Shown here: positions 55,580 through 63,718 of the stretch, in pieces | How positions within the stretch are numbered: position 1 is the stretch's first letter | How the letters are laid out: each line of letters begins with the position of its first letter | Source: Candidatus Flexifilum breve | GTDB taxonomy: Bacteria; Chloroflexota; Anaerolineae; Aggregatilineales; Phototrophicaceae | DNA length: 64,000 nt | Assembly: GCA_016717205.1 (NCBI GenBank) | Contig: JADKGC010000001.1 | Coordinates: forward strand, 558,001-622,000 | Direction: 5' to 3' | Position numbers and translations under genes: made by a program | Notes under the pieces: generated by a model | Database searches by the model: none | Told to the model about the DNA's origin: nothing | Seen by the model: the letters and a program-made list of their open reading frames with translations, nothing else

Positions 55580-57717
55580 TGATCGTCCGAACCATGAAAC
55601 GCATCCCGCCGCGTAATTTATCCCTGTGGTTACTCCTAGGCTTGCTGGCGCTGATCAGCCCGTTCGCCGTCCACGCGCAGACCGCCAGCGGCAGTCTGCT
55701 GGTGGTCACACCCGCCGCCGTCGTCGACGATCGCGTGTCTGTTGATCTGCTGATTCGGAGCGCGGGCTTACAGCGTTACGATCTGCTCAACGCAGCCAAT
55801 TTCAGCATCGGCGAACCAGCGGCGGCGGTGCAGGTCAGCAGCACGCCGAGCGCTCCGCTCACAACGCTGGTCATGGTGAACCTCGGTTCGGCCTCCGATG
55901 CCGATCTCATCCGCGCTACCCTGCGCGCGTACTTTGACAGCTACTATCGCCCTGAAGATCAGGTCATCCTCTACGTCTTCGGGCCGAATCTGCTCGAAAC
56001 GTTCGAACCCGCCGATCTCCCGGCACTCCAGAGTCAGATCGACGGCTTGATCGCTTCCAACCTGTATGCGCCGATCGGGTCGATGTTCACAGCAGCGCAG
56101 GAACGTCTGCAAGCGGAACTCGCGCAGCACCCGACGCGCGCGTTTCAGGCGCTGTTCGTCGGCTCGTATCTGATTGCTAACGACGATCCGCTGGTGGGAC
56201 AAGGCTTCGCCGCGCTCGGCGTCCCGCTGCATGTGCTTCAGGCGCACCGTTTCCGCGATGACAGCACCGAGAAACTGCGCGCGCTCGCGACCAATGGCGG
56301 TGGCCTCTTTGTGAACAATCGCGGCGGTCGCTTTTTGCAGGACGGGGCGGCGGTGAGCACGCTGGCACTCGCTTATGAAGCGCTGGAAAGCAGCCGCAGC
56401 ATCTACACCCTGAGTTATAGCCCCCAACGCCGCGATCTGACCGTTGAACCGGAAGTCACGCTCACCGTCCAGCTCAGCGCGCAGCAGCGGCTCAGCACCA
56501 GTTACGCCTATGAGCGCGTCTTCGCGCCCCCACAGGTCGAACTGGCGGATGGCGCGCTCGACCTGCGCCGCACGCCGAGTCGTTCTGCTGACGGCGTCAT
56601 CTTCGACGTGAGCGAACACCAACTGACCGCGCGGGTGGTCTTCTCCGATAACGTAGCGCGCTCCGTTCAAAGCATTCAGGTCGAATTGCGGAGCACCGCC
56701 GACGATGAGGTGCTGCTCTCCGAACTAGACCTTGACCCGGATGTGGATGCGCTTGGCAATTTCGATCTGACGCTGCCGCTGACCAATTTCGATCAACCGG
56801 ACAGTACAACGGCGTTCCGTCTGGTCGTCACCGTGACGGACGAGCTCGGGTTGAGCGGTTCAGCCGAAGCCGAAGGCCGCTTGCTGGTGGCCGCGCTCCC
56901 GCCGCTGCCCACGCCGACGCCGGAACCAACGCAACCGCCGACCGTGACCGCCCCGCCCGCGCCGACGGTGACTGTCCCCGCTGCCGCTCCCATCAGCGCC
57001 ATACCTCAGACGATCACAGCCAGCGATAGCCGCCTTATTCTGCTGTTCGCCGGGATCATCCTGTTCCTCGTGGTGGTTATTGTTGTGATGCTCGTCCGCC
57101 TGCGGCGCATCAGCCGAGCGGGGCGCCTGCGCAGTGGCGATGCGGCGGATCAGGAATTCATCACCGATGCCGGACAGCCCGACCCACCAACCAAGCAGCC
57201 TGCAGCGGCCACACCAACGGCGGCCCCAACGCCCCCCGCGCCCGTCGCTAACAAGCTCCTTGGACGCCTGATCGTCATCCGAGGCTTGAAAGAGTTGGAG
57301 ATCCCGATCACGCGAGACGAGTTTGTCATCGGGCGGGACAGCACGGGCGGCTGCGATTACGTTATCGCCGAACCCTACATCAGCCCGCGCCACTGCATGA
57401 TCATCCATCGCAACGGACGCTTCGCCATTCGCGATCTCAAGGCGAAAAATGGGGTGTTCGTAAACGGCGAACGCATCCCCATCGAACGCGATGTGATCGT
57501 CCCGATTGGTTCAGAAGTGAGCATTACCCAGAACATCGTTGTCGAATTGTGGGACCCCACCACCGTTGTGAACCGGAATACAACGCGCATGGGCTCCACC
57601 GTCACGCAGACACAGCACTCGCAGGTGACGGGCACGGAACACCTTTTCCGCCCCATGTTAGGGATTCGGTACGTCGATGATGATGAAGAAGTTGGCGATG
57701 ACTACAGCCCACTGTAA
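55579..57717 (+). CDS. VWA-like - TM - FHA membrane protein
   Basis: The ATG at 55579 overlaps the preceding stop (TGATG), so it is translationally coupled. The product has about 712 residues. A signal peptide or anchor (LWLLLGLLALISPFAVHAQ) is followed by a VWA-like domain (about 70-270; LTTLVMVNLGSASDADLI, with no canonical MIDAS) and beta domains. A Pro-Thr linker leads to a membrane segment at about 480-503 (LILLFAGIILFLVVVIVVML) and a cytoplasmic FHA domain at about 580-670 (FVIGRDSTGGC, ISPRHCMI, KAKNGVFVNG). The last 45 residues are Thr-rich and acidic, a possible phosphorylation site. It resembles the larger PP2C-VWA-FHA protein of the type VII-like locus without the phosphatase. It probably links an outside signal to phospho-dependent binding inside. 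Confidence 0.82.
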   Translation: MIVRTMKRIPPRNLSLWLLLGLLALISPFAVHAQTASGSLLVVTPAAVVDDRVSVDLLIRSAGLQRYDLLNAANFSIGEPAAAVQVSSTPSAPLTTLVMVNLGSASDADLIRATLRAYFDSYYRPEDQVILYVFGPNLLETFEPADLPALQSQIDGLIASNLYAPIGSMFTAAQERLQAELAQHPTRAFQALFVGSYLIANDDPLVGQGFAALGVPLHVLQAHRFRDDSTEKLRALATNGGGLFVNNRGGRFLQDGAAVSTLALAYEALESSRSIYTLSYSPQRRDLTVEPEVTLTVQLSAQQRLSTSYAYERVFAPPQVELADGALDLRRTPSRSADGVIFDVSEHQLTARVVFSDNVARSVQSIQVELRSTADDEVLLSELDLDPDVDALGNFDLTLPLTNFDQPDSTTAFRLVVTVTDELGLSGSAEAEGRLLVAALPPLPTPTPEPTQPPTVTAPPAPTVTVPAAAPISAIPQTITASDSRLILLFAGIILFLVVVIVVMLVRLRRISRAGRLRSGDAADQEFITDAGQPDPPTKQPAAATPTAAPTPPAPVANKLLGRLIVIRGLKELEIPITRDEFVIGRDSTGGCDYVIAEPYISPRHCMIIHRNGRFAIRDLKAKNGVFVNGERIPIERDVIVPIGSEVSITQNIVVELWDPTTVVNRNTTRMGSTVTQTQHSQVTGTEHLFRPMLGIRYVDDDEEVGDDYSPL

Positions 57718-57772
57718 CGGTCGCTGAGCACTGAACTAAACGCCCAAGCTGGTTCATGTAGTTTGAGACAAC

Positions 57773-59110
57773 ATGGCAGAGATTACTGCATTTTCTGAAA
57801 GAAATATCGCCACCCGTGACCGCCTGGAAGACTACGCCGCGGATACGGTTATCCATACTGCCGGCGGGTTGAATCTCCAGTTGGCGCTCGTCTGTGACGG
57901 CGCGGGCGGTGGTGATGCGGGCGAGAAGGCCGCTCGACTCACCGCGCGGGCCATTATGGATCATTTGCAGATCAGCACGGGCACCAGCATCCCCAAGCTG
58001 CTGTTCGCCGCGGTGGAACAGGCGAATCGCGTGGTGTACAGCGAACTGCGCGGCACGGGAACCACGACCCTCGCGTTGGCCGTCGTGAATCTCGACGATG
58101 GCGATCATGGGCGTCTCTACATCGCCAGCGTGGGCAACAGCCGCATCTATCTGCTGCGCGATGGTCACGCCGTGCGGCTCAACATCGATCATGTGCTCGG
58201 CAACGAGTACATCTACGCCGGGCAGATGTCGCCGGAAGAGGCGGAAAAGCTGCCGAATGCGGACTTTATCACCCGCGCGGTGGGCGTCAACACCGAAATG
58301 CAGGTCGATATCGGCTTTTACGCGGAACGCGGCAAAGAATTTGTCAGCAGCCGCCGCGCATTTCGGCTCGGGCAAAAAGGGCTGGCGCTCAAGGAAGGTG
58401 ACTCGATCCTCGTCACCTCCGACGGGCTGTTTGCCGTCGATCCGGAAGTCGGTGGCCCTTACAACATTGAGCAGGAATTCATTCGCTACGCGCTGGATGA
58501 CAAAGTTGATCATGCCGGGCAAGCGATCATGGGTTATGCGACAGCCCGTGCCCCGCAGGATAACACAGCGCTCTCGCTGTTGTTCGTGCCGTCACCGCGC
58601 CGCCGCGCTGTTGTGGTCGCCGCCTCGCTGTCGGGTAGGCAGCGGGCGGGCTTCGGTTTGTCGCTGTTCGTCGTGCTGGTGTTGATCGGTTTCTTCATCT
58701 TTCAGATGCGCGTCAACGAGGAACGTAACGTCCTGTTCATGGCGACACAGACCGAATTTCAGGTCATCGTCTTCAACCTATCCGCGACCGCGCCGCCCAC
58801 CGCCACTCCGACCGCGACGGCCTCGCTGACGCCGACCTTTACGCCGACCATCCGGCCCACGCAGGTATCGGCAGACCAGATCGGCATCCAGAACTTTCTT
58901 GAAAGCCAGCCCGTCCCGATCTTCCTCCGCAGCGTAATCTCCTCGCCAGCGGACAAGCCTGATGGTGGTGGAAGGCCGACATCCCGACACGGGCGAATTC
59001 TTCATCAACCCGCTCAACCTGTTCGTCGAAAAGCGCCTCGCTGCTCGAACTCAACCACGTCGACAACACCCCCGAACAGGAAAATGCCGCGCTGGTGCTC
59101 TACCCCGTGA
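57773..59110 (+). CDS. PP2C phosphatase - TM protein (5' part of a frameshifted gene)
   Basis: The PP2C domain covers about residues 1-275, with metal-ligand motifs LVCDGAGGGDAG, VTSDGLFAV and RAPQDNTAL. A membrane segment follows at about 295-312 (LSLFVVLVLIGFFIF), then a Thr-Pro linker. After about 58945 the reading becomes nonsense. The sense sequence continues in a second frame (MVVEGRHPDTGEFFINPLNL, 58962-59021) and then in a third that runs to 60696. Two single-base events about 90 bases apart explain this. The phosphatase would counteract the kinase encoded at 50415. The gene starts 55 bases after the VWA-FHA gene. Confidence 0.85.
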   Translation: MAEITAFSERNIATRDRLEDYAADTVIHTAGGLNLQLALVCDGAGGGDAGEKAARLTARAIMDHLQISTGTSIPKLLFAAVEQANRVVYSELRGTGTTTLALAVVNLDDGDHGRLYIASVGNSRIYLLRDGHAVRLNIDHVLGNEYIYAGQMSPEEAEKLPNADFITRAVGVNTEMQVDIGFYAERGKEFVSSRRAFRLGQKGLALKEGDSILVTSDGLFAVDPEVGGPYNIEQEFIRYALDDKVDHAGQAIMGYATARAPQDNTALSLLFVPSPRRRAVVVAASLSGRQRAGFGLSLFVVLVLIGFFIFQMRVNEERNVLFMATQTEFQVIVFNLSATAPPTATPTATASLTPTFTPTIRPTQVSADQIGIQNFLESQPVPIFLRSVISSPADKPDGGGRPTSRHGRILHQPAQPVRRKAPRCSNSTTSTTPPNRKMPRWCSTP

Positions 59111-60696
59111 GTGACTTCTTCGCCAACATCGGCGATTTTCAGCATCAAGGGTTATCGGTGCAGCCGCTGCAAAACCGCGAGGTGCTGCTCCAGTCGCTCA
59201 GCGAATGTATGGCCGCCCGCCAGATTCCGGCGGATCCCGCCATTGAAGGCGATCCCGAGAAAATCGCTTTTACATGCTATTCGACGCAGGCGAACACGTG
59301 CTCTTATACTTTGCCCGGCGCGGAACCGGTCATGCTCACGCCGGGGAGTCGGTCGCTGTTCGAGCTCAGCGTACCGCCTCGCTTTGTCGAGAGCGTGCCC
59401 GCGCCATATTCCGAAGCGCGCGCCTACTACGAAAGCGCGATCCGCTTCACCAATGGCGACCCGACGCTGCTGCAATGCCTGTCATCCGCCCTCGATCTCG
59501 ACGGTGACGGTATCGCTTACCCCGATGACGTGTGCGAAAACGAACCCGGCTTGCCCGAAACCAACGGCTGCCCGGATGCGGATCGTGATGGCGTGATCGA
59601 CAGCTTAGATTTGTGCCCGGCGGTCGCTGGTCCCGCAGAAAATAGCGGGTGTCCGCTGCCCACAGCCACGCCGCTGCCCGATCTTGATGGTGACGGGTTG
59701 GCGGGCGATGCCGATCTCTGTCCGCTGGAGGCGGGTCCGGTCGAGAATCAGGGATGCCCGGGCACGACGACCGCGACCCGCCGCCCCACGCCAACGCGCA
59801 CGGCGACGCTCGCGCTCGATGTGGACGGTGACGGCATCCTCGACACCGTCGATCAATGCCCGACGCAAGCGGGCACATTGGCAAATAACGGCTGCCCGGA
59901 ACCAACGGCGACGCGGCAAGAAGCCAGCCCGACCCGCGAAAATCAGCCAACGGCGACGCCGACGCGCACGAATGTGCCCCCCACCGATGCGCCCACAGTG
60001 ACGCGCACGCCCAGCACTGAGCCCACCGCATCGCTAACGCCCAGCCGCACGCCGAGCACTGCGCCGACCAACACGCTGACATTAACGTTCACCCCGACGG
60101 ATGCGCCCACGGAGACCGACACACCCTCCCGCACCCCACGGCGCAGCGAGACTCCCACACCAACTGATACCGATGCTCCGACCGCGGTTCCGCCGACTAA
60201 CACGCCCGCACCGACCAACACGCCGACCAGTACGCCGACCGCGAGCGACACACCTACGCCGAGCAATACGCCGACACCGAGTAACACACCCACGCCGAGC
60301 AATACGCCGACGCCCAGCAATACCCCCACGCCGAGTAACACGCCGACGCCCAGCAATACCCCCACGCCGAGTAACACGCCGACGCCCAGCAATACGTTCA
60401 CGCCGAGCAACACGCCAACCGCGAGCAGTACGCCGGTGCCCACCAACACGCCAACCGCGAGCAATACGCCGGTGCCCACCAACACGCCGACCAATACGTC
60501 TACGCCCAGTGATACCCCCGTACCACCGCCGACGGCGACCGCCACCGCCACCAATACGCCCGAGATCACGGTGGAAGTCACCGCGATTGTCGAAGCGCCG
60601 TTTACGACCGCTAAACTGAGCGTCACCGAAGACATTCGCGAATGGATGTGGTATGGCCAGAATCTGCGCCGCTTGTTTGGCGAAGGGCACGGTTAA
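59095..60696 (+). CDS. TSP3-like Ca-binding repeats and Thr-Pro-rich tail (3' part of the PP2C gene)
   Basis: This frame is the extracellular half of the protein above; recognisable sense begins near 59033 (LLELNHVDNTPEQENAALV), before the nominal GTG at 59095. It has a domain of about 130 residues, then four thrombospondin-3-type calcium repeats with paired cysteines (DLDGDGIAYPDDVC, DADRDGVIDSLDLC, DLDGDGLAGDADLC, DVDGDGILDTVDQC). A Thr-Pro-Ser-Asn stalk of about 200 residues follows, and a short end (EDIREWMWYGQNLRRLFG). There is no sorting motif. The stalk and Ca repeats suggest it spans or contacts the envelope. Confidence 0.8.
   Translation: MLYPVSDFFANIGDFQHQGLSVQPLQNREVLLQSLSECMAARQIPADPAIEGDPEKIAFTCYSTQANTCSYTLPGAEPVMLTPGSRSLFELSVPPRFVESVPAPYSEARAYYESAIRFTNGDPTLLQCLSSALDLDGDGIAYPDDVCENEPGLPETNGCPDADRDGVIDSLDLCPAVAGPAENSGCPLPTATPLPDLDGDGLAGDADLCPLEAGPVENQGCPGTTTATRRPTPTRTATLALDVDGDGILDTVDQCPTQAGTLANNGCPEPTATRQEASPTRENQPTATPTRTNVPPTDAPTVTRTPSTEPTASLTPSRTPSTAPTNTLTLTFTPTDAPTETDTPSRTPRRSETPTPTDTDAPTAVPPTNTPAPTNTPTSTPTASDTPTPSNTPTPSNTPTPSNTPTPSNTPTPSNTPTPSNTPTPSNTPTPSNTFTPSNTPTASSTPVPTNTPTASNTPVPTNTPTNTSTPSDTPVPPPTATATATNTPEITVEVTAIVEAPFTTAKLSVTEDIREWMWYGQNLRRLFGEGHG
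60235..60520 (+). repeat. Thr-Pro-Ser-Asn coding tandem repeat
   Basis: An 18-base unit encoding TPTPSN repeats many times (acgccgagcaatacgcc and close variants), followed by a related TPTASN/TPVPTN variant. It is a low-complexity protein stalk. Reverse-strand ORFs over it are artefacts. Confidence 0.8.
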
Positions 60697-60734
60697 TGGC
60701 TTGAAAGCGGGTCCTTGGGGATCACAGGATAAGA

Positions 60735-60768
60735 AAAGCGCTGGGCGGCTGCAGCCACCCAGCGCTTT
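60735..60768. terminator. Bidirectional terminator between convergent genes
   Basis: A 15-bp stem (aaagcgctgggcggc / gccacccagcgcttt, one G-U pair) with a TGCA loop lies between the stops at 60696 and 60790. A-rich and T-rich flanks suit termination on either strand. Confidence 0.85.
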
Positions 60769-60789
60769 ATACTCAGTGCGGATTGTCTA

Positions 60790-62925
60790 CTAAAGCTCAA
60801 TCTGATTCGGGAACAAGGCGAACAGTCCCTGCATGCGTTCACCGATGGGCTGACCATGCCAGACGGTCTGGCCATTGTGCTTCACGTAGCCGGTTCCGTA
60901 TTCGTAGTTGTAGAACGGAATTTGACCAACCTTGAAATCAGCAAACAGCTGCGCGGCTTCGACACCGGGTAGGAAATTCCCGTTTGTGCCGTTGCGCACG
61001 CCAACTTCCCCCTGCAAACCGGGGGCATTCGCCCCGGCGCCGGTGGGTACGGTCGCCGCCCAGTAGTTGCACCACTGCCACTTGGTGTTCGGTTCCACGC
61101 CTTGGACTGGAGCGTCGGCGGGCTGACCGACATTCGGCGTCATGATGAACACTTTGAGCCGATTGCCCCAAACGGCTGTTTCAATCGGAACGGTGCGCCC
61201 GACCGAGGCTGCAAAAACATCCTTCACTTTGTCGAGGAGCAGAATTTGTTCGAAGCTCGTCGGATTTTGCAGCGCTCGCAAGAGCGCGGTTTCATAGCCC
61301 ACCGCCCCATTGTAGACTTCGTTCAGAACCGTGCCAGCTTGATTATTGTAGGCAAGGTAGCCGTTCTGAGCAGTCGCCTGTCCCGGAGTCATGTACTGGA
61401 GTTTAAGCGCGTTGTCCGCATCAATCATGTAGGGTTTCCCCGTCGCGGCATCCCATAGCACATTCTCACCATGTAAATCGGTCAGCCCGGTGATGAGGAC
61501 GAACATGAGCGATTCTTTGAGCGCCTGAGTGATGGGTCGTACGAGGTTGGTGGGCAAATCCTTCGCCCGCGTTTGGACAACCTTCTCGCACAGCGTACCG
61601 AACCCCGCATCGACTTTCTGTTTGTAGGTTGTGATCTGATCGGGGCCAGCCAACCCGACGGCCGTATTGATGTAGTTCGCCAGACTGTCCGCCTGCGTCC
61701 CAAACAACCCCTGTTCCAGACTGCGTTCTTCCGGCTTGACGACCACTTCGTGTTCGCCTGCCGCCGTGTATTCTGCGGGGCCACCGGCGGGTTTATTGAA
61801 CTTGACGAACAGTACGCCTAACCCATGCTCATGGAGATCGCTGCCATTCACGCTAATCGATGTGATTGTTACGTTGTCACCGTTCGGCGGATTGAAGTAC
61901 GCGCGCCAGTGTTCCAGCGAGTTGCGTACATAAGCCGCGCCATCCTGAATGCGTTGGAAGGGGCCATCAGCCGCCATCACCCATTTGTAGTAAGCTACGA
62001 ACCGCGCGCCGGTTAAGGATTTGCCAAAATCATCAAACCGCAGCGCCTTCGAACCTTCGGGGTTGTTCGCATACATGATCTTCTTCAGGTTCGGCGTAGT
62101 CACCAATAGATTTTCCCACGCGACACCGCCGAGTCCGGCTCGGACGGCCTGTTCCAGCCGAGTCAGGAGGTAGGCTTCAAGCGTCTCGGTATTGATCTGG
62201 CGTTCTTCATCGGCGTCCAGCGCCGCAACCTGACCGGTCGCCGGGGTGATCCGTTTGTAAGTACCTTTGTGCCACGCAATTTTCGCACCGGGCGTCGACA
62301 CACTGTCTTCGATTTCAACAAATTCACCGGTCAAGTGATGCCAGTTGTACTGCGGTGTGTCAATACTCCGGCGATGTGGCGGCTTGTAATCCATGCTGGC
62401 TTTATGCGGATACTGTTTGGCCTGCCCCACCGCGGTGTTACGAATGTAAGTGTTTCCGCCGTTGTGCAGTGCCCAGTTCCAACCAGCACCCGTAACCCCT
62501 ACGGCTTTGGTCCACGTGACATTCTTCCGGACGCGCCGCACTTGCGTCCGCTGCTGAAGGGGATCGACGACGATCTCGTCGCCCTCATCGATCCGTGGGC
62601 CAACAAAGTCATCCCAGGCGCCATCAACCCGCAGGTGCGCATTCTTCGTTGTCGTGACAGGTTGAAATTGGCGCTGAATGGCTGCCGAGTCGCCTTGCCC
62701 ACGAGCGGCGCGCTTGGCCAGCAACCGCTGCACTGCCGAATTTCCAACGGTTCCTTGAAGTTGCAGGACTTGGCCGGGTGTCAGCCGGTCAGAGGCAAGC
62801 TCAGTAAAAGCATTGATGCTTTCAGCGTTCTGTTGGCCGGTTTGCTCAGGGAAATTTGGCGTTCGAGTGACCTCAGAATTCGCCTGTTTGCGCGTTGCGC
62901 TCGTCGACTGCTGCTGTTGCGCCAT
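60790..62925 (-). CDS. Candidate eCIS cargo with LanM/DUF4135-like kinase fold
   Basis: The protein has 711 residues. The first 90 are polar and disordered and include LQGTVGNSAVQRLLAKR (residues 56-72) and AIQRQF, the same GNxAxQRL and QR motifs found in the DUF4157 protein. Residues about 380-560 resemble the kinase-fold dehydratase domain of LanM lantibiotic synthetases (DUF4135): EVVVKPEERSLEQG with K397, then TDLHGENVLWD with D483, H485 and N488, then KPYMIDADN with D502 as the metal-binding acidic residue. There is no signal peptide or membrane segment. It is transcribed towards the eCIS/kinase cluster and shares a terminator with it. Inference: cargo delivered by the contractile particle that modifies a target by phosphotransfer. 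The family call is moderate and the cargo role is inferred from the shared N-terminal motif and position. Confidence 0.7.
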   Translation of the reverse strand: MAQQQQSTSATRKQANSEVTRTPNFPEQTGQQNAESINAFTELASDRLTPGQVLQLQGTVGNSAVQRLLAKRAARGQGDSAAIQRQFQPVTTTKNAHLRVDGAWDDFVGPRIDEGDEIVVDPLQQRTQVRRVRKNVTWTKAVGVTGAGWNWALHNGGNTYIRNTAVGQAKQYPHKASMDYKPPHRRSIDTPQYNWHHLTGEFVEIEDSVSTPGAKIAWHKGTYKRITPATGQVAALDADEERQINTETLEAYLLTRLEQAVRAGLGGVAWENLLVTTPNLKKIMYANNPEGSKALRFDDFGKSLTGARFVAYYKWVMAADGPFQRIQDGAAYVRNSLEHWRAYFNPPNGDNVTITSISVNGSDLHEHGLGVLFVKFNKPAGGPAEYTAAGEHEVVVKPEERSLEQGLFGTQADSLANYINTAVGLAGPDQITTYKQKVDAGFGTLCEKVVQTRAKDLPTNLVRPITQALKESLMFVLITGLTDLHGENVLWDAATGKPYMIDADNALKLQYMTPGQATAQNGYLAYNNQAGTVLNEVYNGAVGYETALLRALQNPTSFEQILLLDKVKDVFAASVGRTVPIETAVWGNRLKVFIMTPNVGQPADAPVQGVEPNTKWQWCNYWAATVPTGAGANAPGLQGEVGVRNGTNGNFLPGVEAAQLFADFKVGQIPFYNYEYGTGYVKHNGQTVWHGQPIGERMQGLFALFPNQIEL

Positions 62926-63027
62926 GGAAATAAACCCTATTTATGGAAAGCAATAGATGTCAACAAGTGTACGACAAAACTAGGAACCCGACTAGTTGAG
63001 CCTTACCCCAGTCGTGGTTAGTCCGCG

Positions 63028-63224
63028 CTGCCGGTTAAGTATGGCCCGGTAGTCGATCCCGACGATGTGATCCGCTGAGAAGCGATCACGGTGCTCGTCG
63101 GCGTGCCCGTGCATCTGCTAACGTTGGTGCGGCGCGACCCGACGCTGCGCGTCAAGAGCGTGGTGTTTGCGACCGATCACGTCCCCGACCCGATCTGCGC
63201 CGAACTAGAGCACGCATGGGGTTG
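63028..63224 (+). pseudogene. Fragment of an AMP-forming CoA-ligase-like gene (phenylacetate-CoA ligase family)
   Basis: One frame reads LPVKYGPVVDPDDVIR, a TGA stop (63076), then EAITVLVGVPVHLLTLVRR, VKSVVFATDHVPDP and AELEHAWGC. This matches the middle of PaaK-like ligases (GPV-DP, VLVGVP-HLL, S-TD-VP). Only about 65 codons remain, with no start or catalytic end. It is abruptly joined at about 63224 to the XdhC-like fragment. Confidence 0.6.
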
Positions 63225-63467
63225 TTCGAAATCATCGATCCGCGTACCGTGTTTGGCAATAACGAACGTTTCCCGCACATTGATCGCCTGATCTAGACCT
63301 TTCCCGATTCCGCGCTCGCCGACATCGGGTTGGCCACGCGCCATGCGGTGGCAAGTCTGTCTCACGATCCGAAACTGGACGATCCTGCGGTGAGTATCGC
63401 ACTGCAAAGTCCGGCCTTCTATGTTGGGGCGTTGGGCAGTAAGGCGACGCCGGGGAAACGAGTTACC
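63225..63467 (+). pseudogene. Fragment of an XdhC/CoxI-like gene
   Basis: This frame reads FEIIDPRTVFGNNERFPHID, a TAG stop (63294) where Trp-containing sequence is expected, then DSALADIGLATRHAVASLSH, DPKLDDPAVSIALQSPAFYV and GALGSKATPGKR. This is the Rossmann domain of XdhC family proteins, which help insert molybdenum cofactor into hydroxylases. It is truncated at both ends. Such genes often lie beside PaaK-like ligases in molybdenum-hydroxylase loci, so the two fragments probably come from one deleted cluster. Confidence 0.65.
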
Positions 63468-63475
63468 TGTCGGTC

Positions 63476-63518
63476 TTGGGAACAGCGGACGCAATGAATT
63501 GTGTCCGCTGTTCCCCAA
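63476..63518. repeat. Imperfect inverted repeat downstream of the gene fragments
   Basis: Arms ttgggaacagcggac and gtccgctgttccccaa (one bulged base) flank a 12-base loop. It could act as a terminator or be part of a small mobile repeat; there is no T-run. Confidence 0.5.
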
Positions 63519-63619
63519 AAGACGCTATTCTACGCAGCGATTGGCCTGCCTTGGCCTGTTTTGGAGTGTTTCGGACACTGGCTTAATGCTGTATCCGGTA
63601 AATGGTCGAATATGGGTTT

Positions 63620-63647
63620 GTAGGGGCGCACGGCCGTGCGCCCCTAC
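63620..63647. repeat. Perfect 28-base palindrome
   Basis: The half-site gtaggggcgcacgg is followed directly by its reverse complement with no spacer. It shares the TAGGGGC...GCCCCTA ends with the composite element 70 bases downstream. Intergenic palindromes of this look are common small dispersed repeats in Chloroflexota and Cyanobacteria. Confidence 0.75.
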
Positions 63648-63718
63648 GAAAGAGTGCTTCCTTTTCTGCAATCAATTGCCGGACAGAGCACTTAAGCACA
63701 TTCTCAAATATCATGGTA

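Noticed and set aside
60235..60520. CRISPR-like regular repeat
   Set aside because: Units are contiguous, 18 bases, in frame and encode TPTPSN. There are no spacers or cas genes.
59943..60635. 230-codon minus-strand ORF of Val-Gly repeats
   Set aside because: It is the antisense of the Thr-Pro stalk repeat (ACx CCx gives GTx GGx). The same artefact occurs at 6424-6675 and 7114-7443.
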